DNA of 64,000 nt from Puniceicoccaceae bacterium K14 (GTDB lineage Bacteria > Verrucomicrobiota > Verrucomicrobiia > Opitutales > Opitutaceae). The notes under the pieces are model-generated. The model saw nothing but the letters and a program-made list of their open reading frames with translations, did no database searches and had not been told where the DNA came from. The stretch covers positions 1-64,000 of the forward strand of contig JAKYXN010000023.1 of the NCBI GenBank assembly GCA_022538095.1, written 5' to 3'. The position numbers and the translations under genes were made by a program. Positions 27,459 to 34,979 of the stretch are shown here, piece after piece (position 1 is the stretch's first letter; every line of letters starts with the position of its first letter).

Positions 27459-29780
27459 CTAGCAATTAATGCCCGGAACTCGCCACATGTAGTCTGGGTC
27501 TACATACGGTTCATCGTCTTCGCGTCCATCCATAAGTGCAATTTTTTTCTCCAGTAGCTCGGAGAAGTTGTCACCGTAAATAAAGGTGGTTTCGCCGACT
27601 TCAGAATGGATCATCCAATCTGTTTCTGCTGTGAGAACTTGTTGGAGAAAGTCTTGAGCATTTGCTTTTTCGTCAAGTACCGTCTCACGAGTTAGTGCAC
27701 GATACTCCTGCTTCTTCGCATGATCGGATGTTTCCATGTAACCGTGTACTCCCTCGATCCAGGCGGCTACGTTGCGTTGGGTACGGAACCAATTTTTCAT
27801 TGCACTAAAACGGTCGAAATACGTTGCCCAGACAAGTCGTTGTTGAGACCCGACAGGTGCTGCGTCTCGAGCGATACGAGTAATTTCAATCGCTTGTTCG
27901 ATATTTGGGAATACATTGTCGGTGATGGCGTGGCGGCATTTGTTACCGTATTCGGGTGTGCAAAAGTCGAAGTTGACCTCCCTACGGAAGTCTATCCGCA
28001 CACGGTTGTTTGCGTGTCCGAGATGGAAGTCTTCGTAGAAGGCACGATCGACTTCGTCGAGCATTTCGAAATTCGGGACGAACGGCCGAACGAGGATGCG
28101 GTACCAGGTGCTCCAGAAGGATAGGATACTTACCGGTGGTGGGTAGCTGCGATACGCTTCGTCGACGAGGTTCCAAGCGGTTACAAGCTGTGTGGCGTCG
28201 TCACCGATCCAGCGTCTTGCTGCTCTGTTCATTATTTCTGTGAGAGGGAGATCGGGATCGTTTTGGAACGATCGTATAACTTCTTGATTGATATTATAGG
28301 GAGCGAGCGAGGTTGGTAGTGTTCCGGTAATGCTTGCAAGGTGTCCGACCTCTTGTTTGCGGAGATCACGAAGTTTCTCCCAAATGAGCTTAGGGTAAGG
28401 CACAGCTTTGATCGGTTCCATGTTCCAGAAGGCTCCGCTATTGAAATAAATATGGACGTTAGAACCTTTGGCTTCGATGGCATTTAAGTGTTCACGCTCT
28501 TTACTGGCAAATTGGTTGTGAAGCCCGGTGAACATAAAGTCTTCGGCCCAATCGTATTTAGGGTGCTGATACCCAAGGTCGAAACCTTTGGTCGCTAGCG
28601 TGCTTGTTTCGAACTCGAGCCCCGGTTCGAGCATTGATCGCAAGTGGTCTTGCTCAGCGTAAAAGACCTCATTTTTTAGAATACAACGGAAGTCGGGATT
28701 TACCTTTTGTCCGGCAGTGCGGATGGTTTTCATGAAGCGGATGATATTACTGCTAGCAGCTTCTACTATCTCATCGTCGTTTTTCCATTCGCGAATCTCG
28801 TATCCACCGCCGTTGCGTCCGACGTAGAGGGAAGCAGTGTACTCAAAACCTGCTCCACTATCGTTTGACCAAATCGACATGTAGTCAATGTTTGGAGCAG
28901 CTAACATAATTTTCTCTAACATTTCCTGGTAGTGATCAAGTACGACCGGGTGGGACGTTGAAAGATTGTAGCGCGGGCGGAAGCTACGTAACGGGTGGTC
29001 GACGCGGGCGCCGCGCAGCATGGGATAACGTTCGAGTAATTCGTCAGGGACTGAGCGAGGTTCGAATGATACGATTCCAGCTCGTAGGCCGTATTTTTCA
29101 GCCAACTTTGCGGAGTGCTTAAGTTTATTCAAATTCGCTTGTAGGTAGTCGTAGGGGTAAATGCCTTTGTTGAGCTTGGAGTAGACAAATTGATCGAGAG
29201 CCGCGCAGTATGTGTAAAACAGATACAATAATTCTCCTGGTTCAGCACGCTCATATGGAAAGGTTGTTGCGAGCCCATTGACCTCGACATGTGTGTAGCC
29301 AAGTCGAGCCATTTCTCGGATGTGGTCCTCTGGATCGAAGCCCTTAGCTGTGCGGGCGTGATTGTTGAGCAGTGAATCGTATGCAGGGCGCAGTTGTTTG
29401 AAAGTTGGTTTTTGGATGATTCCGTTGGCAAAATCGGAGAGCATACGGTTTGCCCAATCTTCGATCACTTGAACAGCGAGGCGATAGAGCAGCCAGGTGT
29501 GCGAGGCATAGATTTCGATACCCTCTTGCTTCGAGGCTCGGCAGTACATCCATTCTTCGTTCTCTTCAAGCCGGCTGTCGATAGATTTGACGGAACCCGC
29601 TTCAACGACACAGATGCGTATGGTTCCTGATCTGATTGTTGTGGTTCGCTCGCAACGAATTACGGCTTCCGAGGCCATGTCTTGGATGAATTCGGCGGTT
29701 GTCTGTTCTACGGCGACCGCATCATGTGTGTAGATAACTTCGCTCGCGCGTTTGAGTAGGCTCGAAAGTGTCATATGCAT
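27459..29780 (-). CDS. alpha-glucuronidase/agarase-like TIM-barrel glycoside hydrolase
   Basis: About 773 residues from the ATG at 29780 (MHMTLSSLLKRASEVIYTHDAV); an in-frame GTG at 29852 would add 24 residues without family character. An N-terminal domain of about 140 residues resembles the accessory alpha/beta domain before GH20/GH67 barrels (IEIYASHTWLLYRLAVQVIEDWANRM). The barrel carries GFDPEDHIREMARLGYTHVEVNG, YMSIWSNDSGAGFEYTASLYVG and GGGYEIREW, reminiscent of alpha-glucuronidase homologues, with acidic residues in the strand-end positions. The GH family and substrate are not certain. First gene of a two-gene unit with the toroid hydrolase. Confidence 0.7.
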   Translation of the reverse strand: MHMTLSSLLKRASEVIYTHDAVAVEQTTAEFIQDMASEAVIRCERTTTIRSGTIRICVVEAGSVKSIDSRLEENEEWMYCRASKQEGIEIYASHTWLLYRLAVQVIEDWANRMLSDFANGIIQKPTFKQLRPAYDSLLNNHARTAKGFDPEDHIREMARLGYTHVEVNGLATTFPYERAEPGELLYLFYTYCAALDQFVYSKLNKGIYPYDYLQANLNKLKHSAKLAEKYGLRAGIVSFEPRSVPDELLERYPMLRGARVDHPLRSFRPRYNLSTSHPVVLDHYQEMLEKIMLAAPNIDYMSIWSNDSGAGFEYTASLYVGRNGGGYEIREWKNDDEIVEAASSNIIRFMKTIRTAGQKVNPDFRCILKNEVFYAEQDHLRSMLEPGLEFETSTLATKGFDLGYQHPKYDWAEDFMFTGLHNQFASKEREHLNAIEAKGSNVHIYFNSGAFWNMEPIKAVPYPKLIWEKLRDLRKQEVGHLASITGTLPTSLAPYNINQEVIRSFQNDPDLPLTEIMNRAARRWIGDDATQLVTAWNLVDEAYRSYPPPVSILSFWSTWYRILVRPFVPNFEMLDEVDRAFYEDFHLGHANNRVRIDFRREVNFDFCTPEYGNKCRHAITDNVFPNIEQAIEITRIARDAAPVGSQQRLVWATYFDRFSAMKNWFRTQRNVAAWIEGVHGYMETSDHAKKQEYRALTRETVLDEKANAQDFLQQVLTAETDWMIHSEVGETTFIYGDNFSELLEKKIALMDGREDDEPYVDPDYMWRVPGINC

Positions 29781-30038
29781 GTTTCGTTTAAAGTTCTTGA
29801 AGAGAGGTGGCTCCTCTCTGTTGATTGAACTTTGTCCATAGTCTTGAGTCACCGAGGCGAATCGAGAGTCTTTTGATTTTACAATAAAGTGTCTCTATGG
29901 CGTTTCTTATGAGTTTCAGCGTGCGGTTGAAGGGAGAGAATGATGGGTTGGTTGATTCCTTTGAAAGTTCGTTTTATTTGAAAGGGAAATGCTTTGGGTG
30001 GTTTCGTTGGTAGGCGAAGGCGTATTCGGAAGATTCGT

Positions 30039-30049
30039 GTTACTGTAAA
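30039..30049. promoter_or_regulatory. candidate LacI-type operator (site F)
   Basis: GTTACTGTAAA with a perfect TTAC-T-GTAA core, 47 bp before the ATG of the class V aminotransferase. The same 214-bp spacer contains the promoter of the divergent glycosidase pair. Confidence 0.45.
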
Positions 30050-30096
30050 CCGGGAATATCTTTCAGTTGCACCTTTGTTTATTTCATTTTATCACG

Positions 30097-31380
30097 ATGG
30101 GATTTTCTATGGATAGAAAAGGTTTTATTAGGGCTATCGCCGCCAGCGGCACGGGAGCAATCGTTGGGGCGAAATTGCTCGGTAAAATAGATGCTCCGGC
30201 TAGTACGGCTTCTTCTGGCAAATGGGCCACAGAAAGCTGGGCTCAAGTGCGAGCTCTTTTTCCATTACGACCTGAGGTAACTTACCTGAACACGGGTGGT
30301 CTTGGGCCCGCTTCTCAGCCTGTGTTAGACAGTGTATTTGAGCAAGGGCAGACCCAAGCTCGGGTAGGCGAGCATTACCACAAGCTGCTAGGCCAGTCTC
30401 GAAAAGTCGCGGCGGATTTCTTTGGAGTCAACCCGAGTGAAATCGCCTTCGTGCGCAATGCATCCGAGGGCAATTCAGTGATATCGAGCGGGTTGTCATT
30501 GAAGAAGGGAGATGAAGTTGTATTTGAGTCTCACGCCCATCCAGGTGGATCTTTCGCTTGGATGAATCGCCAAAAACTCGATGGTGTGAAGGTGAAAATT
30601 TTTGAACCGAGTTCTGCAAATTCGGAGGAAAATCTAGAGCGACTTTTTGATCAAGTGACGGAGCGGACACGGGTAATCCAAGTAAGCCATATTACCGCAA
30701 CCACAGGGCTTATATTTGACATACAGGCGATTGCGGCCGAGGCAAAGCGTCGCGGTATCTGGTTCCACGTAGATGGAGCCCAGAGTGCTGGTATGATTCC
30801 TGTAAATTTGAAGACGCTTGGTTGTGATTCGTATTCGACGAGTGGGCATAAATGGCTAAACGGACCGATTGAAACTGGGTTGATTTACATCGATTCAGGT
30901 AGAAATGATGAAGTCGCTTGCAGCCATATCGGCGCGTATTCTAACGACGCGTACGAACTGCCTTCAACTCTCACGTACGTAGACTCTGCAGTACGTCACG
31001 AGTACGGAACTCGCAATGCAGCAAGTGCTGGGGGGCTGCAAACCGCTCTCGAATTACAGACCGAAATTGGCCGCCAAAAGATCGCTGAACACGGCGCTCG
31101 TTTGGCGCAGTTGGCAATGGAGGGGGTGAGGGGAACCAAAGGCTTGGAGATTTTAAGCCCGATCGATCCAAAAATGCGAAGTTCTATCCTTACCTTTCGA
31201 GTGGCTGATGTCGAATGTAGTGCAATTTACAGCGCATTGTCTAAGCAGCATAAATTTCGTACTCGTGTGGTTACAGAGAGGGACTTGAATGGCGTTCGTT
31301 CTTCTTGGCATGTGTACCAAGACGAGGAAGATGTTCATCGGTTTGTAAAGGCGGTACGCTCCGTAGTGGCGAGCCTCTAG
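30097..31380 (+). CDS. exported class V aminotransferase (isopenicillin N epimerase-like)
   Basis: 427 residues from the ATG at 30097 (MGFSMDRKGFIRAIAASG); a TTG at 30067 adds ten residues. Fold-type I PLP enzyme: PEVTYLNTGGLGPASQ (substrate site), FVRNASEGNSVISSGL, WFHVDGAQSAGMIP (Asp contacting PLP) and YSTSGHKWLNGP with the Schiff-base Lys (about residue 260). The leader MDRKGFIRAIAASGTGAIVGAKLLG resembles a Tat signal with RK rather than RR, so export is likely but not certain. Homologues include isopenicillin N epimerase, cysteine desulfurases and kynureninase-like proteins. Converges on an exported RidA gene 12 bp away. Confidence 0.82.
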   Translation: MGFSMDRKGFIRAIAASGTGAIVGAKLLGKIDAPASTASSGKWATESWAQVRALFPLRPEVTYLNTGGLGPASQPVLDSVFEQGQTQARVGEHYHKLLGQSRKVAADFFGVNPSEIAFVRNASEGNSVISSGLSLKKGDEVVFESHAHPGGSFAWMNRQKLDGVKVKIFEPSSANSEENLERLFDQVTERTRVIQVSHITATTGLIFDIQAIAAEAKRRGIWFHVDGAQSAGMIPVNLKTLGCDSYSTSGHKWLNGPIETGLIYIDSGRNDEVACSHIGAYSNDAYELPSTLTYVDSAVRHEYGTRNAASAGGLQTALELQTEIGRQKIAEHGARLAQLAMEGVRGTKGLEILSPIDPKMRSSILTFRVADVECSAIYSALSKQHKFRTRVVTERDLNGVRSSWHVYQDEEDVHRFVKAVRSVVASL

Positions 31381-31392
31381 AAAACGAGGGCG

Positions 31393-31917
31393 TTATTCGA
31401 CCTCTACGATAAGGTCGATTTCTACCGCGGCTCCGAGCGGAAGTGAACTGTATCCACACGCAATACGCGCGTGGCGCCCCTTTTCTCCGAAAACTTTGAC
31501 GAGCAAGTCAGAGCATCCGTTTATGACATTCGAGTGCTCTGTATAGTCTTGGGTGGCGTTTACCATTCCGGATACCTTAATGATTCGTTTCACGCGATCC
31601 AGTTCGCCGAGTTCGCTTTTAAGCGTGTTAATCAAGGCGATTGCTGTGAGTTGCGCGGCTTGGTGGCCTTCTCGGGTGTTCAGATCTTTGCCGAGTTTTC
31701 CGATCACGAGACTTCCGTCTTGTCGTTTGGGAAGATGTCCAGCGAGGTATATTAAATTTCCCGTACGTACAGCACTCACGTAGTTTGCTATGGGAGCGTT
31801 GCTCTGAGCGAGTGTGATTTCGAGCTCTTGGAGACGCGTTTCAGGACTGCTAGCTTGGGCTAGAACTGTTATGTATGAGAAGGCAAGTAGAGCTGTTGCG
31901 AAAATCCGTTTTTCCAT
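31393..31917 (-). CDS. ridA: exported RidA/YjgF-family imine deaminase
   Basis: 174 residues. The N-terminal signal peptide (MEKRIFATALLAFSYITVLAQA) precedes a standard RidA domain: GNLIYLAGHLPKR, VKRIIKVSGMVNATQDYTEHSNVINGCSDLLVKVFGEKG and the invariant-Arg segment HARIACGYSSLPLGAAVEIDLIVEV. RidA proteins hydrolyse reactive enamines/imines released by PLP enzymes; the conserved Arg binds the substrate carboxylate. A secreted RidA facing an exported-looking class V aminotransferase suggests the two work on the same imine in the periplasm, which is inference. The symbol is used for the family, not for orthology. Confidence 0.88.
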   Translation of the reverse strand: MEKRIFATALLAFSYITVLAQASSPETRLQELEITLAQSNAPIANYVSAVRTGNLIYLAGHLPKRQDGSLVIGKLGKDLNTREGHQAAQLTAIALINTLKSELGELDRVKRIIKVSGMVNATQDYTEHSNVINGCSDLLVKVFGEKGRHARIACGYSSLPLGAAVEIDLIVEVE

Positions 31918-31962
31918 GGTAGGTAGGTTATTTCTTGTTTGTATTTAAATTATGGTGAAAAA

Positions 31963-33951
31963 CTATAAGGTATTGAGATCGATTTCATGATGCCCTGCTT
32001 TGAGATCTTTTAGAAGGTTCCGACTGCGTTGTGGGTTCGGCCAGATGATTTCTACGGTTTTTGCACGGAGGGCTTTCCCGAGACCGAAGTGAAGAATGAA
32101 TTGATTTTGTTTGCCAGCGTGGCCCCCCGGCCCCTGCAGCTGTCGGGATTGGGTTATGTCCGGGGTGGTTGGGTCGTTGTCTAAATCAGCAGTAAGGCGA
32201 ACAATGCTTCCGAAGGCGTCTCGGGTAATTTGATTTGCTGGATCTCCGCGTAGCGAAAGTGTCATGGAGTTGTTGTAATCAGCAGCTGGGTTGAGAAAAA
32301 GGGAGGCCCTGCGCTTGGGGACTGCGTCGGCCGGACTGTCGGGTGAGAGAGCTCCACTAATTAGTGCGGCCTGGTGGCGTTTTTCGATTGGAAGGCGGTT
32401 GAAGCTTTGGCCAACGAGTAGATCGAGGTCTCCGTCGAGATCAACATCTGCGAGAGAAGGCATACCGGCTCCGATATGATCAATTCCAAGCTTCTTTGTA
32501 ACATCCGAGAAACTACCATCGTCTTGTTGAAAAAACAGACGCAGGCGTTCTTCGTAAGGAGGCTCATCGGGGTAATCGGAGGAGCAGATGATAAGGTCGA
32601 TACGACCGTCTTGATTTAAGTCAGCGAGTTCGGCATAGATGTCTCCTTGGTTTTGCCGAACGTGGTGGATCTCCCATTCAGTGCCCGCCTTTGGTGGTGG
32701 CGGAAGGCGATTGACGGAGAGATGTTCCGAGGGGATGAATGCGAGTGATCCTGTTTCGGCGAGTTGATTCACTAGGAAGCGAGAAAGGTCTGAGGATTCA
32801 CCTGCCCAGGCATGGAATATCGTGCTGAAAAATAGGTCGAAGTCCCCGTCATTATCGATATCGCCTACAGCTACGTCGAAGGTGTTACCGTTGGCGCGGA
32901 AAGGTGGTTCATCCGGACGTTTGGAGCGAGGTTTTTCGTTGGCAAATTCTTGTTTCCATTTCTGATGTCGCCCGTGCCGGATGGCATCTCCGTCAACTCC
33001 AGTGGATGCTGCGATGTCTCGACCTTTTAGGTGGCGTACAAGGTGGGCGGAAGTAGCATCGATTTCGCCTAGGGCGAGAGAATTGGAGGATGTGCCAGGG
33101 ACTTCGCGAAGAGGTCTTCTTGTGTCCATTTTGTAGAGACGATTCCAGCGCCGTCCGTAATTCAGCTCGAGGATAAAGGGTAGACCTTCATTTAGGCGAA
33201 CGAATGCGGCTCCGTAAGTGGGGCGTCCTCCTAAATCATTAGTAAAGTCGGTGGGGAGTGTTTCATTTGGAATGGACCAGCGAACGAAGCTCGGTTGATT
33301 TTTTTGGTTTGTGTGCTGGAGGAGCAAGTCGTTTTCAAAGGCTTCATAACCAGAGAAGTAGCGTTCGTACCAATTTCCGATAAAAAGGTCTGGCAGTCCG
33401 TCTTCGTTGACATCGCCAACAGCGATTGCTCGTGTTGTTGCGAGTGTGGCATCTGCAAGTTGAATAGGGTCGCTAAAAACACCGTCGCCTTTGCCCGGAT
33501 ACCAGGAACTGCGTGTGGGTCCAAAGACAAGTGGAGTATAGTCAGGTTGGTAAAAATCGAGATTTCGTCCAAGAATGGCGTCTTGAATCCCGTCGTTATT
33601 TATGTCGGCGAATACAAGAATATCCTCTTTGGAGTGAATGGGAAGATTCGTATCCGATATTTCGGTAAAACGGAAAGAATCCTTGAGGCCTTTGGAGTCT
33701 GGCTGTTGATTGATGTATAAACGTGGTGCTTCGTAAGCTTCATTATCGGGCAGAAGGACGATGTCCGGGCGGAGGTCTCCGTTGAGGTCGACGAATTTGA
33801 GGCGAGAGGCTTGGATACCATCGAGACCCGCTTCTACGGTGGCTCGTTTCCAGGGGTGCTGAGCAAAGGGGGAAGCTTTGAGACTGGTGAAAAAGAGGCA
33901 AAGACAAAGTGCGAATGCGTGCCGAATCAGCTCCATCACAGTTTGTATCAT
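31963..33951 (-). CDS. secreted FG-GAP/VCBS protein with ASPIC/UnbV domain
   Basis: 662 residues with a signal peptide (about 26 residues, ending SLKA). Seven calcium-binding-type FG-GAP motifs of D-x-[DN]-x-D-G-x-x-D form occur: FVDLNGDLRPDIVL, FADINNDGIQDAIL, VGDVNEDGLPDLFI, VGDIDNDGDFDLFF, LADLNQDGRIDLII, LADVDLDGDLDLLV and a final repeat. They imply a seven-bladed integrin-like propeller. The C-terminus (FILHFGLGKALRAKTVEIIWPNPQRSRNLL) is the ASPIC/UnbV domain. The function is unknown; such proteins are abundant in Planctomycetes and Verrucomicrobia. The ATG overlaps the epimerase stop by 4 bp, so they are translationally coupled. Confidence 0.85.
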   Translation of the reverse strand: MIQTVMELIRHAFALCLCLFFTSLKASPFAQHPWKRATVEAGLDGIQASRLKFVDLNGDLRPDIVLLPDNEAYEAPRLYINQQPDSKGLKDSFRFTEISDTNLPIHSKEDILVFADINNDGIQDAILGRNLDFYQPDYTPLVFGPTRSSWYPGKGDGVFSDPIQLADATLATTRAIAVGDVNEDGLPDLFIGNWYERYFSGYEAFENDLLLQHTNQKNQPSFVRWSIPNETLPTDFTNDLGGRPTYGAAFVRLNEGLPFILELNYGRRWNRLYKMDTRRPLREVPGTSSNSLALGEIDATSAHLVRHLKGRDIAASTGVDGDAIRHGRHQKWKQEFANEKPRSKRPDEPPFRANGNTFDVAVGDIDNDGDFDLFFSTIFHAWAGESSDLSRFLVNQLAETGSLAFIPSEHLSVNRLPPPPKAGTEWEIHHVRQNQGDIYAELADLNQDGRIDLIICSSDYPDEPPYEERLRLFFQQDDGSFSDVTKKLGIDHIGAGMPSLADVDLDGDLDLLVGQSFNRLPIEKRHQAALISGALSPDSPADAVPKRRASLFLNPAADYNNSMTLSLRGDPANQITRDAFGSIVRLTADLDNDPTTPDITQSRQLQGPGGHAGKQNQFILHFGLGKALRAKTVEIIWPNPQRSRNLLKDLKAGHHEIDLNTL

Positions 33952-34763
33952 GACTGTTTCAGTCTTTTGATGGCCTCTAAGTATATGTGAAGCCGACGGA
34001 GTTCTTCTCTTGTTGAATCAAGGACAGGGAAGACGTGGGTCTCGATAGTTAAGTGAGGAAGAATATTGTCATCGATGGCGGCTTGCAGTTGGCCGATCCA
34101 GTTGACGCCGCCGTCGCCAACGAGGCGATTCTCCCACTTGTCTGGTGGAATTGGGATCGTGTCTTTTATATGCATATTCAGAATATAAGGACGCACGCAT
34201 TCATAACCGATTGGGTAAGGGACTTCGCCGCAGGTGAGAGCATTTCCTGGATCCCAGTTTATTCCAACATTCTCCATTGCGATCTCTTCGATTACTGCCG
34301 CAGTATTGGCTCCGGTGTCGCAGAATGAGCCGGGCTCGTTCTCAATCGCTAGTTTCAAATTGTATTGCTTGGCGATGGTTCCGGCTTCCTTTAATAGGCG
34401 GATTGCTTTCTCTCGCTCAGCTCCGATTCCTCGCATAAAGCCAAATGCAATAACGATTGGAGATTTTAAGCGAACTGCCATTTCGCAGCATTGGGGTAAG
34501 GATTCATCGAGCTCTTTGCGGATACGTCCCGGATCGCTTAGGTCGATTTTGAAGACGCCTGGTGTAAGGGCAGTGATCTCGATGGCATTGCGATCGACTT
34601 GATCTTGTAAATATTGTTCACAGCCGTCTTTGAAATAGGGGACGCGGTGCTCATAGTCGTCGATGCAACGAATCTCGTACTTGCGGAAGCCCATCTCGGC
34701 TCCGTGTTTGAGGGCGTCCTGTATATTGAGTGATATTTCGTCTGAGAGTATTGAGAATTCCAC
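33948..34763 (-). CDS. sugar phosphate isomerase/epimerase (TIM barrel)
   Basis: 271 residues of the xylose-isomerase-like family, cytoplasmic (MEFSILSDEISLNIQDALKHGAEMG). Metal-site residues fit LKLAIENEPGSFCDTG (Glu), VGINWDPGNALTCG (Asp), YILNMHIKDTI (His) and LTIETHVFP (Glu). First gene of the unit that includes the FG-GAP/UnbV protein by ATGA overlap. Divergent from the GxGYxYP gene across a 216-bp region holding a candidate LacI site at 34880. Confidence 0.82.
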   Translation of the reverse strand: MEFSILSDEISLNIQDALKHGAEMGFRKYEIRCIDDYEHRVPYFKDGCEQYLQDQVDRNAIEITALTPGVFKIDLSDPGRIRKELDESLPQCCEMAVRLKSPIVIAFGFMRGIGAEREKAIRLLKEAGTIAKQYNLKLAIENEPGSFCDTGANTAAVIEEIAMENVGINWDPGNALTCGEVPYPIGYECVRPYILNMHIKDTIPIPPDKWENRLVGDGGVNWIGQLQAAIDDNILPHLTIETHVFPVLDSTREELRRLHIYLEAIKRLKQS

Positions 34764-34879
34764 GAGAAAAAAGAAAATGAGTTAAGTCCAATCTATATAG
34801 TCATTTCGATAGTCTCGAAAGGTGATGAACGGTCTCTAATAAATGCACTCCGAGGCTGAACATCCAGTTGGTAGGTCGC

Positions 34880-34890
34880 TTTTCGGTAAA
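34880..34890. promoter_or_regulatory. candidate LacI-type operator (site G)
   Basis: TTTTCGGTAAA, the same 11-mer as site A, 117 bp from the epimerase-UnbV unit start and 90 bp from the GxGYxYP gene start. Confidence 0.55.
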
Positions 34891-34979
34891 TCAAAGCCTG
34901 CGTTGTGATAAGTAGGGCAATGCCCCTTACCTGATGTCCAAAGCACATTTTGCCTATAAATCTCGAACGTATCATTTCT

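Noticed and set aside
32361-33720. Long plus-strand frames within the FG-GAP/UnbV gene (for example 33295-33720)
   Set aside because: The FG-GAP repeats and UnbV domain read continuously on the minus strand.
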